Assembly: GCA_037045535.1 (NCBI GenBank)
Contig: JBAOHI010000021.1
Span: forward strand, 1 to 64,000
DNA length: 64,000 bases
From: Competibacter_A sp037045535
GTDB taxonomy: Bacteria > Pseudomonadota > Gammaproteobacteria > Competibacterales > Competibacteraceae
Direction: 5' to 3'
Shown here: positions 18,986 through 28,038 of the stretch, piece after piece
How the letters are laid out: each line of letters begins with the position of its first letter
How positions within the stretch are numbered: position 1 is the first letter of the stretch
Notes under the pieces: generated by a model
Database searches by the model: none
Told to the model about the DNA's origin: nothing
The model's input: the letters and a program-made list of their open reading frames with translations, nothing else
Program-made: the position numbers and the translations under genes

Positions 18986-21900
18986 GCGACGAGCTGTTTC
19001 AAACGCTGCTGCGCGAACTGTTTGAGGGGGACGACGACCGACTGCGCGACGTACTGCGACCGCTGACCGCCGAGCAGCGCAAGGCGCTGTTCGAGCAGTT
19101 CGGCGAATTGCTCAAAGTGTTAAATCGGGCCTGCCGTTACGAGCCGGCAGCGCGGCCCGCCAAGCTCGCTGACCTGTATCGGGCCATTCGGGAAGATCCG
19201 GTCGAATTTCTGCGGGATCGAGCGACGTCGCTGGCCGCGCCGGGCGCGCTCAACAATCCGCAAACGTTGCAGGGAGGCTTGTTTCAGCAGCGCGCTTACG
19301 GCGCCTTGATGGCGTTCTACAGTCGTTTGAATCTGTTGCTGGCGGGATTAGCCGGCAAGGGTGGCGTGGCGGGCGCGTTCAAGACCTCTTCTCGACAGCC
19401 GGTGCGGACACAGAAGTTCGTCCTGTACGCGGGTCGGGTCTTGCTGGATCGGCCGGAACCCTGGATCGGCGACGCTCTGGCACGGGTGTTCGAGCGGGTG
19501 TTGAGCCGGGCGCGGTTCGCCGGCGGTGATCAAGGCGTGGCGCGGTTGATGTTGGAAGCGCGCCAGCAGCGTCCCGAATGGGCAGACGCGTTGGCGCCTT
19601 GGCTCGGCATGGCGATGCGCCGTGACGGTTTTTTCAGCCACGCGCTGGAAGGCTTCGACTCCGCCATGATCCTGGCCGGGCTGGATTACGATCCGCCCGC
19701 GCAGGAAGGCTTTTTCGAGCCGTTGCTGGACGCGAGAGTGGTCGATACGCTGATCCGCCGGCTTACCGAAGGCAACCTGCCACGCGCTGATTTTCTGACG
19801 CTGATTTTGCGCAAGCTGCAAAGCCCCCTGCGGCCCGGTATCGCCAAGTGCTGGATCGGCTTGTTTGATCGTCTGGCGCCGACCGACACCGAAATCCGGC
19901 TTCATGCCGGGGAATGGATAACCCTGCTCAACGCGCCCGCGCCGGCGGCTAGCAAGCTGGCGTTCGGCATCGTGGAACGGCATTTTTTGGAGGAAGCCGA
20001 CCCGGCGGAACTGGTTGGGGCCCTGGGTTATGCCTTGCAAAACCCGGTGCAGGCACTTGCCAAAGCAGCCCTGCGCCTGCTCAAAAAACAGGTCAAGGCC
20101 AAGCCTGAACTGCTTGAATCCGTTTTGAACGCGGTCGTGAATGGTTTGAGCAGCCCTCATGCCGCGTTGCGCGCCGATCTGTTGCGCTGGCTCGGGACGT
20201 TTCAACCACAGCGTTTCGACGAAGAGATGTTGCGACGATTGCGGGAGACGGCGGCGGTATTGCCTCCAGCCGAACTTGCTCCCATCGCCCACTGGCTCGC
20301 CGAATATCCTGCAGCGGCGTCGGATAGTGTAGAAGAGCAAAATCCAGATCGACGTTCCGAGCTGTCGGCGGCGGTGGACGCGCTCCGGCGTCGGATGGAA
20401 GCGGATCCCGCCGATTCGTTGTCGTGTCGCCGGCTGGCGTTTCTGGAGCATTATCTCGCAACCGGTCAATGTGGCGAGCTCGCCGCAACCGTTCCCGATC
20501 ATTCGTCCGCGCTGTTGCCGCCTGATTTCGCCTTGCACGAAACGGCGGAAGCCTTGGCGCTCGACATTGCGCGGACTCGGGATCGTGTTTTCACCCAGGC
20601 CGACTACGACCGCATCCTTGCGAGCATTCTGCGGTTTGCCAAGCAAGCTCGCGCCGAGCGGGTTAGTGCTATCCTTGCGCCGGTGCTGGATAAGTTGGGT
20701 GAGTGGCAGCAAAAATCGCTGGAAGGGTCCGCGTGGTGGGGGCGGGGTGGGGAGCTGCCGGCGCTGTTTTTAGCGCGGACTTGGCGCCGGGAGGCGTTGC
20801 CGAATTTTCCCAAGAACAGCCGGGGCGGGCAGTTGCTCGACAGTCAACTCAAACCGGCTCAGCAGCAGCGCTTAAAACATCTGTCGGCTTTGATCGCCGC
20901 CGGCCACGATGCGCTATTGTCCACGCCGACCCATGCGGTGGGCTGGTTGACGCCGGCGGTGTTCGTCGACCGTTTCAGCGCGCTCCCGCCACGTTTGCTC
21001 GATGCTGATGAACTTGGCGCGGCGCTGTATCGCCTGCCGATGTTGCCCGAACAGCGGGCCGACGCCTGGAATCGGCTGGCGCCGGCTATCGGCAAACTCG
21101 ATATGCTATTTGCCGATGCGCTGGTTCTAGCCTTGGCGCCCGCCGCCGAAGCGGAAGCCGCGCTCGAACGGTGGTTGCGCGACTTCGAGAAACACCCGCC
21201 GACCGAGCCGTTGTGCCACGCCCCGTCCGACGGTTTTGCGGGCGGCGGTCTGGTGGAGACTGTCCGCGTCAAAATCTTCCACCATGATTTCAACGCCGCC
21301 GAGAACGTGGCGTTCCGGCTATTCAACGCCGCGTTGCGCTGCCGGTTTGCTTTGGGCGATGTGGGCATCGCTGGCCGTGCGCCCCGCTTGTTGGAGCGGT
21401 TGTCCTCGGCGCATGGCTGGTTCAATAGGATGTTTCACGAGTCTCAACTGAAGGCCACCCTGCTGACGGGGTTGTTGTTCGCGCCCCTGCCGGTGACCGA
21501 TACGCTGGTCGAGCAATTGCATGCCAATTTTCCGTCCAATCTGGGTCAGGAGCCGTCCCATCCAGTCCTGTGGCCGTACCTGCTGGCCGATACCCACTAT
21601 TTCGCAGTTCCCAATCGGGTCGTGGATCAGGTCTTCCGGTTTCCGCCGCTGGCGCAACGCCTGTTCGAAGCCGGACTATGCCGCCAAAGCCGCAAGGAAG
21701 ATTTCTACCGCGACGTGACGTTGAGCCTGGTGACGCAGGGCAAGCTGCCGCAGGTGGATATCCGCCCGTATCTGGATCGGGTAACGCGAGGGCTGCTGGC
21801 GACGCAAACCCCGCAGCGGGAAGGGTGCGTCGATGTGCTCGCGCAAGGACTGCGCGATGGCCGCATGACCCCTTCGGATCTGGCCGATGCATTGGCCGGC

Positions 21901-22260
21901 CGAATCGGGAGCACGGAGCAGGGTTTCGCGCAATTAGATCAGGCGTTGGCGTCGCTAGGCGCGACCGGTGAAGCGGGACGGGCGGCGGTGTGGCGGGCGT
22001 TGGAGCAGGTTATTGGCGGCGGCGTGGCGACATTTTCGCCTCGCAAGCTGTCGCTGGTGTTGGACCGATTGACTGGCATCGTGGACGAAATGTGCCAGGG
22101 CGTACACGATGCGGCGGCCCGGCGCGAGCTGGAACAACTGGCGGCGGCCAAGAAAAAATCCGTCGCCCGTGACAAGGCGAGCGCGTTGATTACCCGATCC
22201 GGCGCGACCGATCGACTGCCGCCGCAGGTTGTGGCCGTGGTGGCGTTGGCGATTGGATAA
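18982..22260 (+). CDS. Large helical-repeat protein of unknown function
   Basis: 1092 residues from a TTG start at 18982 that overlaps the preceding stop. The protein is rich in Leu, Ala and charged residues with no P-loop, signal peptide or membrane helix seen. Stretches such as 'VQALAKAALRLLKKQVKAK' and 'HAALRADLLRWLGTF' suggest alpha-helical (HEAT-like) repeats. The frame technically runs upstream to 18310, but that part belongs to the SWIM gene. Proteins of this general type are found beside SWIM-domain genes in other bacteria; I cannot name the family. It is probably a scaffold for the SWIM protein or the kinase system nearby. Confidence 0.7.
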   Translation: MSDELFQTLLRELFEGDDDRLRDVLRPLTAEQRKALFEQFGELLKVLNRACRYEPAARPAKLADLYRAIREDPVEFLRDRATSLAAPGALNNPQTLQGGLFQQRAYGALMAFYSRLNLLLAGLAGKGGVAGAFKTSSRQPVRTQKFVLYAGRVLLDRPEPWIGDALARVFERVLSRARFAGGDQGVARLMLEARQQRPEWADALAPWLGMAMRRDGFFSHALEGFDSAMILAGLDYDPPAQEGFFEPLLDARVVDTLIRRLTEGNLPRADFLTLILRKLQSPLRPGIAKCWIGLFDRLAPTDTEIRLHAGEWITLLNAPAPAASKLAFGIVERHFLEEADPAELVGALGYALQNPVQALAKAALRLLKKQVKAKPELLESVLNAVVNGLSSPHAALRADLLRWLGTFQPQRFDEEMLRRLRETAAVLPPAELAPIAHWLAEYPAAASDSVEEQNPDRRSELSAAVDALRRRMEADPADSLSCRRLAFLEHYLATGQCGELAATVPDHSSALLPPDFALHETAEALALDIARTRDRVFTQADYDRILASILRFAKQARAERVSAILAPVLDKLGEWQQKSLEGSAWWGRGGELPALFLARTWRREALPNFPKNSRGGQLLDSQLKPAQQQRLKHLSALIAAGHDALLSTPTHAVGWLTPAVFVDRFSALPPRLLDADELGAALYRLPMLPEQRADAWNRLAPAIGKLDMLFADALVLALAPAAEAEAALERWLRDFEKHPPTEPLCHAPSDGFAGGGLVETVRVKIFHHDFNAAENVAFRLFNAALRCRFALGDVGIAGRAPRLLERLSSAHGWFNRMFHESQLKATLLTGLLFAPLPVTDTLVEQLHANFPSNLGQEPSHPVLWPYLLADTHYFAVPNRVVDQVFRFPPLAQRLFEAGLCRQSRKEDFYRDVTLSLVTQGKLPQVDIRPYLDRVTRGLLATQTPQREGCVDVLAQGLRDGRMTPSDLADALAGRIGSTEQGFAQLDQALASLGATGEAGRAAVWRALEQVIGGGVATFSPRKLSLVLDRLTGIVDEMCQGVHDAAARRELEQLAAAKKKSVARDKASALITRSGATDRLPPQVVAVVALAIG

Positions 22261-22425
22261 GCCGGAGTGCCGATATCAGAACGGGGAGACGGTGAATGAC
22301 CGCCCTGTGAATTTCGTATTTCCAGCGGTTGCCGACGGGTGGTTTATTTCGCCATTGCCGCGATTTGACGATAAAATTTTAGTGTGGGTTGGGCGGATCG
22401 CCGCAACCTAGCAAGGGGGAACGCG

Positions 22426-22758
22426 ATGGATATTCGGGAACAACGCCAGGACCATGCGGTCGTGCTGAGTCCGGCGGGCCGGTTGGATAGCCTGAGTTGC
22501 CGTGAGTTCGAAGGCTGTTTGTTGCGGGTGTTGGACGAGGGCGACGCCGTGGTTGTGGATTGCGCGGCGATGGATTACATCAGCAGCGCCGGTTTGCGAG
22601 TGTTGCTGGTGGCAGCCAAGCGCGCCCGCGCCGCCGATAAACGCCTGGTCTTGGCAGCCTTACGAGATAATGTCCGCGAAGTGTTCGACATCAGCGGATT
22701 TTCGACTGTCTTTGCCATCCATCCCTCGGTCGCGGCGGCAGTGGCCTCGCTCGCCTAG
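22426..22758 (+). CDS. STAS-domain anti-sigma factor antagonist
   Basis: A 110-residue SpoIIAA/RsbV-like protein. It contains 'VVLSPAGRLDSLSCREFEG' and the phosphorylation segment 'VDCAAMDYISSAGLRVLLV', in which a Ser of ISSAGL is the residue phosphorylated by RsbW-type kinases. Ribosome site AAGGGGG precedes ATG 22426. It ends 35 bases before the Ser/Thr kinase gene. Likely partner of the HATPase anti-sigma protein at 17081. Confidence 0.9.
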   Translation: MDIREQRQDHAVVLSPAGRLDSLSCREFEGCLLRVLDEGDAVVVDCAAMDYISSAGLRVLLVAAKRARAADKRLVLAALRDNVREVFDISGFSTVFAIHPSVAAAVASLA

Positions 22759-22793
22759 TCCTGGATAACGTTGCCTCCACGACGGGGTGTTGC

Positions 22794-24896
22794 GTGATGA
22801 CGCGAGCGGGTCAGATCGTCGGCTGCTATCACCTCGAATCGATGCTTGGACGGGGTGCCATGGGTGTGGTCTACCAAGGCACCGATACCCGCGACGGTAC
22901 CACGGTCGCTATCAAAACCTTGCGCCCCGAACTGCTGGTGGGTTCGGAGCGGGCCGCGCTGCTGATGCGTTTCCAGCGAGAAGCGGAAATCGGCGCGCGC
23001 TTGCGTCATCCGCGCATCGTCCAGATACGCGATTACGGCGATCAGGACGATGTGATTTTTCTGGCGATGGAATTCGTGGCCGGCCAGGAGCTTGGAAAAT
23101 TGCTGGAATGCCAGCCGGAATTACCGCTGGCCATGAATCTGGCGATCCTGCTGCAATTGCTAAACGCTTTGGGCTACGCGCACGCTCGCGGCGTGATTCA
23201 CCGAGATGTTAAACCGGCCAACATTCTGGTGCGTTCGGACTACACCATCGCCTTGGCCGATTTCGGCATCGCCCATCTTGGCGGTTCCGACCTGACGCAT
23301 ACCGGCGATTTGTTGGGCTCTCCGATGTACATGGCTCCCGAACAGTTGCGCGGCGAGACGGTGGATGGCCGGGCCGACCTGTTCGCGGCGGGCGTCGTGT
23401 TCTATTACCTGTTGACTCGGCGTAAGCCGTTCGTTGCCGATTCGCTGGCAGCCTTGATGCATCAGGTCTTGCACGAAGAACCACCGCTACCTTCGGTCGT
23501 CAATCACGCGTTGCCGACAGTTTTCGACAGTGTGTTGCGCCGCGCGCTGGCCAAGGATCGGAGACGGCGCTTTGCTAGCGCGCTGGAATTCGCGTCGGCT
23601 CTGCGCCGTGCGCGGACCGAGATGGCGGAAGTGGCGCTGGGTTCAACCGTGGTCGTGTCCGGACCACGGCGCGGCCGACCATCGACGACCCGTTCAGACT
23701 ATCTCTCAAACCCGGCTGCGTTGGATGAGTTAGCCAATCGCATTGGCGAGTTGTTACGGGATTGCATCAACGAGCAGGCCACCCCGCGACGCTTTCATGA
23801 GCTGTCCGAGTGTTTGGTGTCCTGGTTTGCGCGGATCGAGCAGCTTGCCGGGTTCCCCGATTCAGTCGCTGGCCAACGGGAACGGTTGCGGGCCTTGTGT
23901 GCCGGCGAGTCGTTTTCGGCACTTGTGGATTTGATCCAGCGCGATGCCCCCTTGCCGGGACGAGTCGCCCGCCAGGCGCGTGGCGACTGGCTGGAATTGG
24001 TTCGATTGTTCGTCCGCGTGCAAGATGTTGCGTGCCGTCTGGACAAAGGCCAGCAAGCGGATCAGGCGCGCGCCGAGCTGGTTCGGGAATGGGCCGGGGC
24101 TTTTTTGAATTATGCCGGTTCGTTAAATCGGCTGTTGTTCAGCGACGATAATCCGCAACTGGTGCGCATTTCCGCCGACTTCATGCGGTTGGACCTGTTG
24201 CAATTGGCCTTGGAGGAATTGGGCGCGGTAGCCGAAGTGAACCAAGCGCGGCAGACGCTGCTTTTGTTCGCTGGCCAAGTCATGAGCAAGGTCAATGCGA
24301 TGATCCGACAATTCCTGGAGCGCCGCGATCCGCTGGCTCGATACGAGGTTGCCAGCCTGCTGGTGGAGGTGGAGGAGTTGATCGTGCTGGCGGATCGGCT
24401 TCTGGAAGGCGAGGCCGAAACCACCGTGGCGGAAAGAGTCGGGCCGGGTCGGGCGGCGATCACCGAGTTTGTCGGTAACGCGCGTGAGCTGGCCGGTTTG
24501 ATCGCCCAGGAATTGTCCGAGCAGGTCGATGACCGGCCGCCGTCCGGTTCGGGCACAAAGACCGCCGATGTGGGACAGACGCTTTTCGTCGGTCGGTTGC
24601 GACAGTTGGGTTTGCTGTATCGGTTCGTTACTCATCTGGAAGCCGAGGGGCAAACGGCGTTGATGCGGGATTTGGCGGGCAACGTTCACACATTCCTGGA
24701 GCGCTTGACCGAGCAGTTGTTGAGGACGTTATCGGCGTTAGCGGTCGAGGAGCAAGCGGAGGGGTTGGCCGAGCGTCTTTGGGTTCGGTTGTCGATCATC
24801 GCCGAACTGGCTGAACAGTTCGGCTGGCTGGAATTGCTACAGCGAATTTTGATCGCCACCCGCAATCGGGTGGTTGCCGCTCGGGAAGCCGAATGA
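22794..24896 (+). CDS. Ser/Thr protein kinase with a long C-terminal helical region
   Basis: About 700 residues, GTG 22794 or ATG 22797. The kinase domain (residues 1-275) has 'LGRGAMGVVYQG', the Lys of 'TTVAIKTL', 'HRDVKPANILV', 'ADFGIAHL' and 'GSPMYMAPEQ', so it should be active. The remaining 420 residues are helical with no transmembrane segment and no known sensor domain that I recognise. It directly follows the STAS gene, suggesting it feeds into the partner switch, perhaps by phosphorylating the STAS or RsbW-like protein. Confidence 0.92.
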   Translation: MMTRAGQIVGCYHLESMLGRGAMGVVYQGTDTRDGTTVAIKTLRPELLVGSERAALLMRFQREAEIGARLRHPRIVQIRDYGDQDDVIFLAMEFVAGQELGKLLECQPELPLAMNLAILLQLLNALGYAHARGVIHRDVKPANILVRSDYTIALADFGIAHLGGSDLTHTGDLLGSPMYMAPEQLRGETVDGRADLFAAGVVFYYLLTRRKPFVADSLAALMHQVLHEEPPLPSVVNHALPTVFDSVLRRALAKDRRRRFASALEFASALRRARTEMAEVALGSTVVVSGPRRGRPSTTRSDYLSNPAALDELANRIGELLRDCINEQATPRRFHELSECLVSWFARIEQLAGFPDSVAGQRERLRALCAGESFSALVDLIQRDAPLPGRVARQARGDWLELVRLFVRVQDVACRLDKGQQADQARAELVREWAGAFLNYAGSLNRLLFSDDNPQLVRISADFMRLDLLQLALEELGAVAEVNQARQTLLLFAGQVMSKVNAMIRQFLERRDPLARYEVASLLVEVEELIVLADRLLEGEAETTVAERVGPGRAAITEFVGNARELAGLIAQELSEQVDDRPPSGSGTKTADVGQTLFVGRLRQLGLLYRFVTHLEAEGQTALMRDLAGNVHTFLERLTEQLLRTLSALAVEEQAEGLAERLWVRLSIIAELAEQFGWLELLQRILIATRNRVVAAREAE

Positions 24897-25021
24897 CCAG
24901 GATCGGTGAGAGAGGTGACTCGCGGCGTGCCCCTGGGTTGCATGGCGATGAATCGCTGGCGCTTGAGAGGGTGCCAGCGTTCGTAATCGGGCCCTGCCCG
25001 TTCCTGAGGATCTGAAAGCCG

Positions 25022-25807
25022 TTGAAAAGCCAATGCCAGATGCGGTTTTACGAGGAGCTAAACGACTTTTTGCCGTCTGCTCGACGCAAGATCCGCTTTA
25101 TTCATGAGTTCCAGCGGCGAGCCTCCATCAAGGATATGATCGAAGCGCTCGGCGTGCCGCACACTGAAGTCGATTTGATCTTGGTGAACGGCCAATCGGT
25201 GGATTTTAATCATATCGTTCGGGATGGCGACCATATCAGCGTTTATCCCACGTTTGAATCTTTCGACATTCAACCGCTGGTTCGGGTCCGACCCCGACCG
25301 TTGCGGGTCAGTCGCTTCGCGCTCGATGTGCATCTGGGCAAGCTGGCGCGTTATCTGCGGCTGCTCGGCTTCGACACGCTGTATCGCAACGATTACGACG
25401 ATGCCGAGCTGGCAGCGCTGGCCAGTACGGATGGGCGGATTCTGCTGACGCGTGATCGCGATCTTTTGAAGCGGTCGGTGGTGACGCATGGCTACTATGT
25501 GCGTGCAACCGATCCGCGTCGGCAGGTCGAGGAGGTGATGGACCGACTGGATCTTTATGGGGCGATCCGACCGCTTCAGCGTTGCGCCCGTTGCAATGGC
25601 CTGCTGGCGACAGTATCGAAAAGTGAGATTTGGGAGCGCCTGCCGCACGAGACCGGTCGCCAAATCGAGGTTTTCTGGGAATGCGGCGCCTGCAAGCAGC
25701 TGTACTGGGAAGGGAGTCACATGCCGCGCATTCGGCGGTTCATCGAAAATCTGCGGGCGCGCGCCGACGCGCCGACGACTGGACAAATTGCCGGCGCTGG
25801 GAAATGA
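25022..25807 (+). CDS. Mut7-C RNase domain protein with ubiquitin-like N-terminus
   Basis: 261 residues from a TTG start. Residues 1-90 form a ThiS/MoaD-like beta-grasp ('INGQSVDF' type segment here 'LVNGQSVDFNHIVRDGDHIS'). The Mut7-C part has 'FALDVHLGKLARYLRLLG', 'LLTRDRDLLKR' (PIN-like acids) and a zinc ribbon 'CARCNGLL' with 'CGACKQLYWEGSH'. The family is predicted to be an RNase; the substrate is unknown. An ATG at 25040 is an alternative start. Confidence 0.92.
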   Translation: MKSQCQMRFYEELNDFLPSARRKIRFIHEFQRRASIKDMIEALGVPHTEVDLILVNGQSVDFNHIVRDGDHISVYPTFESFDIQPLVRVRPRPLRVSRFALDVHLGKLARYLRLLGFDTLYRNDYDDAELAALASTDGRILLTRDRDLLKRSVVTHGYYVRATDPRRQVEEVMDRLDLYGAIRPLQRCARCNGLLATVSKSEIWERLPHETGRQIEVFWECGACKQLYWEGSHMPRIRRFIENLRARADAPTTGQIAGAGK

Positions 25808-25880
25808 TGCGTTGTGCGCGCAGGTCCGCGCGACCGGCTGGATCCGGACCGATCAACCAACCTTTCCGAAGGATTTACCC

Positions 25881-26222
25881 ATGCGCTTGCGGTTGTTGGT
25901 GCCGTTGCTGCTGCTGTCGAATTTGAGTTTGGCCCAGGAAACGCCCAATCCAGCCGGATTGGAGCCTATCCCGGACGGTCCCCCTGAAAGCGGTGCGAGT
26001 CAAAACGCCCCGGCCCCGGCCGTGACGATTCGCCAACTCGGCGAGCGGGGCAGCGTCGAGGAGTACCGGGTCGGGGGCGTGCTGTACATGATCAAGGTCG
26101 TACCGGCCAAGGGCGTTCCCTATTATTTGGTGGATACCGATGGGGATGGCAATTTGGAGACCCGCTACAGCCAGCTGCAGGACGGGATGTTGATCCCGGC
26201 TTGGGTGTTGTTGCGCTGGTAG
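25881..26222 (+). CDS. DUF2782 family secreted protein
   Basis: 113 residues with a clear signal peptide ('MRLRLLVPLLLLSNLSLA' then Q). The mature protein is Pro-rich at first, then has 'VTIRQLGERGSVEEYRVGG', 'YMIKVVPAKGVPYYLVDTDG' and ends 'IPAWVLLRW', the DUF2782 pattern usual in gammaproteobacteria. ATG 25881 is preceded by GAAGGA. Probably periplasmic, function unknown. In other genomes it lies near polA. Confidence 0.9.
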   Translation: MRLRLLVPLLLLSNLSLAQETPNPAGLEPIPDGPPESGASQNAPAPAVTIRQLGERGSVEEYRVGGVLYMIKVVPAKGVPYYLVDTDGDGNLETRYSQLQDGMLIPAWVLLRW

Positions 26223-26267
26223 CAGCAGGACGCCGGCCCGGCGGTGCGTGACGATCCATCCCGTCCG

Positions 26268-26414
26268 TCAGTGGGGTGGTCGCCATGCGGCGGTTTCCCG
26301 CTTGAGTCGCAGGCGGGCCTCGGCGCGTTCCGCCGTTTTGGATTTCTGGTGAGCGCCGCCCTTGCGCAGGATCGGCGCGGCGGCGATGGGATTGCGGCGT
26401 TGGCGCATTGTCAT
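26268..26414 (-). CDS. Small basic protein (48 aa) downstream of rtcB
   Basis: ATG at 26414 has an AGGAGA ribosome site five bases upstream and opens a 48-codon frame ending TGA 26268. The product starts 'MTMRQRRNPIAAAPILRKG', continues GAHQKSKTAERAEARLRLK and is strongly basic. I recall similar short proteins with an 'RNPI...PILRKGGAH.KS' pattern from other gammaproteobacteria, but this needs a search. It lies 68 bases past the rtcB stop on the same strand, so it may be co-transcribed. The RNA-binding look is inference. Confidence 0.65.
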   Translation of the reverse strand: MTMRQRRNPIAAAPILRKGGAHQKSKTAERAEARLRLKRETAAWRPPH

Positions 26415-26482
26415 ATTCTCCTGAAGGTATCCCCTCGCCGCCGCATTAGGCGGGAGGGGGTTGGGTTCCGCATCGATCCGGT

Positions 26483-27682
26483 TTAGCCTTTCACGCAGAC
26501 GATCTGCTTGAGGGTATGGACCACCTCGACCAGATCCGCCTGATTGGCCATGACCTCGTCGATGTCCTTGTAAGCGCCTGGAATTTCATCCAGCACTCCA
26601 GCGTCCTTGCGGCACTCCACACCCGTGGTCTGGGCGATCAGATCTTGAGGGTTGAACTTCTTCTTGGCTTGGCCTCGGCTCATCCGTCGTCCTGCGCCGT
26701 GCGAGCAGGAACAGAAGGACTGCGGTTCGCCCTTGCCGCGCACGATGTAGGATTTGGCGCCCATGCTACCGGGAATGATCCCCAGGTCGCCTTCGCCGGC
26801 GCGGATGGCGCCCTTGCGGGTGATGAATAAATTCTCTCCGAAGTGCCGCTCCACCGCGACGTAGTTGTGGTGGCAGTTGATCGCCTCCCCGGTTAGGGTG
26901 AAGGGCGTCATTTGCCGGGCCAGGGCGTCCAGGATTAAGCGCATCATCTCGCGGCGGTTGGTCATGGCGTAATCCTGTGCCCAATGGACCGCTGCCACGT
27001 AGTCGTCAAAGTGTTGCGCACCCTCTTGCAGGTAGGCCAGATCGCGGTCGGGCAGGTTGGCGAGGTGCTTGCCCATGTCCTTGCGCGCCAGGTCGATGAA
27101 GTAGCGGCCGATGATGTTGCCGATGCCGCGGCTCCCGGAATGCAGCATCACCCACACGTCCTGGTTCTCATCCAGGCAGAGTTCGATGAAGTGGTTGCCA
27201 CCGCCCAGCGTGCCCAACTGCTGTGCCCAGATCCGTTCGACGTGCTTTTGCATCTTGAGGATGCCGGGATGCTTGCCGACGATGCGATCCAGTCCACCGT
27301 CCAGGGCGCGGACCGTGGAGGCCGGAACGCCAGGCTTGCCTTCGTGCATGGCGAAACCGACCGGTACCGCCGTTTCGATGGCGGTGCGTAACGGCCGCAG
27401 GTTATCCGGCAACTGACTGGCCTTGAGGCTAAGCCGGACGGCGTTCATGCCGCAGCCGATATCGACTCCGACCGCCGCCGGAATGATGGCGTCCTTGGTC
27501 GGGATGACCGCGCCCACGGTGGCACCGATGCCGACGTGAACGTCCGGCATGGCCGCCACATGGCTGTGGATGAATGGCAGTTGGGCGATGTTGGTCAACT
27601 GCGTCAGCGCTTGGGGGTCGACGTCATCGGTATAAATTTTGACGGGCACCTTACCCTTGGTGATGATCCGTTTGATTGGCAT
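26483..27682 (-). CDS. rtcB: tRNA-splicing/RNA-repair ligase RtcB
   Basis: 399 residues, ATG 27682 ('MPIKRIITKGKVPVKIYTD'). Motifs seen are 'AVGVDIGCGMNAVRL' (Mn-binding Cys), 'GTLGGGNHFIEL', 'LHSGSRGIGN' and 'SHGAGRRMSRGQAKKKF' (the guanylylated His). RtcB joins 2',3'-cyclic phosphate to 5'-OH ends using GTP and Mn2+. No rtcA or rtcR is seen beside it. Upstream on the same strand is a strong promoter and a structured, terminated leader. Confidence 0.95.
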   Translation of the reverse strand: MPIKRIITKGKVPVKIYTDDVDPQALTQLTNIAQLPFIHSHVAAMPDVHVGIGATVGAVIPTKDAIIPAAVGVDIGCGMNAVRLSLKASQLPDNLRPLRTAIETAVPVGFAMHEGKPGVPASTVRALDGGLDRIVGKHPGILKMQKHVERIWAQQLGTLGGGNHFIELCLDENQDVWVMLHSGSRGIGNIIGRYFIDLARKDMGKHLANLPDRDLAYLQEGAQHFDDYVAAVHWAQDYAMTNRREMMRLILDALARQMTPFTLTGEAINCHHNYVAVERHFGENLFITRKGAIRAGEGDLGIIPGSMGAKSYIVRGKGEPQSFCSCSHGAGRRMSRGQAKKKFNPQDLIAQTTGVECRKDAGVLDEIPGAYKDIDEVMANQADLVEVVHTLKQIVCVKG

Positions 27683-27732
27683 AGCATGTTGCTCGCTGCA
27701 TGGGAGAATTGGGAATCCCGCTTCCCAATAAC

Positions 27733-27770
27733 AAAAAAACCCTGGATGACCGGTTGTCGTCCAGGGTTTT
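27733..27770 (-). terminator. Strong stem-loop with T run upstream of rtcB
   Basis: An 11-bp stem (27740-27750 with 27756-27766, five-base loop CGGTT in plus orientation) is flanked by seven A at 27733-27739 and four T at 27767-27770. Read leftward it is a good intrinsic terminator with a seven-T tail, despite one mismatch. Read rightward the stem is perfect with a G-U pair but the T run is short. It lies between the promoter at 27911-27939 and rtcB, so it may be an attenuator or the end of a small RNA. Confidence 0.75.
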
Positions 27771-27904
27771 GCAATGCGGGAAGCAAGTTCGGAAGACAAC
27801 CAGAGCCTTCCGAAATATCGCCCGGAAGGCGTTACATGGCGGCGAATTCTGATTTGAGCATGGAGTCACCTTCCGGTCGAGAGCAGGTATTGAAACATCG
27901 AGCG
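27735..27904 (-). ncRNA. Candidate small RNA or rtcB leader with a 9-codon ORF
   Basis: A leftward transcript from the promoter at 27911-27939 would run about 170 nt to the terminator at 27733-27770. It contains an ORF of nine codons (27861-27832, 'MLKSEFAAM' then TAA) with GGAAGGTGA upstream. A perfect 8-bp hairpin follows (27823-27830 with 27805-27812, GCCTTCCG), then the terminator. This order (promoter, short peptide, hairpin, terminator, gene) is that of an attenuation leader. Equally it could be an independent small RNA with rtcB using another promoter. No known RNA family was recognised. Confidence 0.5.
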
Positions 27905-27910
27905 TGTGGA

Positions 27911-27939
27911 ATTATTCAAATTTGATGGGGTAAAGTCAA
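27911..27939 (-). promoter_or_regulatory. Sigma70-type promoter, leftward
   Basis: On the minus strand TTGACT (27939-27934) is separated by exactly 17 bases from AATAAT (27916-27911). Each box has one mismatch to consensus. It points toward the leader and rtcB. This is one of the best-matching sigma70 promoters I saw in the window. Confidence 0.7.
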
Positions 27940-28038
27940 ATGGTAAGGGCACGGGTGTTTGGGATGGCGGGTTAATTTTTATTCTCGAACACCAAAGATA
28001 ACAATTGCTTGGCAATATTGGGGAAGGGAGTATCAGAA

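Noticed and set aside
22292..22411. Short GTG-started frame of about 39 codons before the STAS gene
   Set aside because: Weak start context and no recognisable features; more likely leader sequence.
26430..26465. Second copy of the ureC repeat between rtcB and the small ORF
   Set aside because: Shares 'gggagggggttgggt' with it but the rest differs; similarity may be only GC-rich composition.
27651..27869. 72-residue minus-strand frame covering the rtcB leader
   Set aside because: It runs through the terminator stem and overlaps the better-supported nine-codon ORF; no protein-like pattern.
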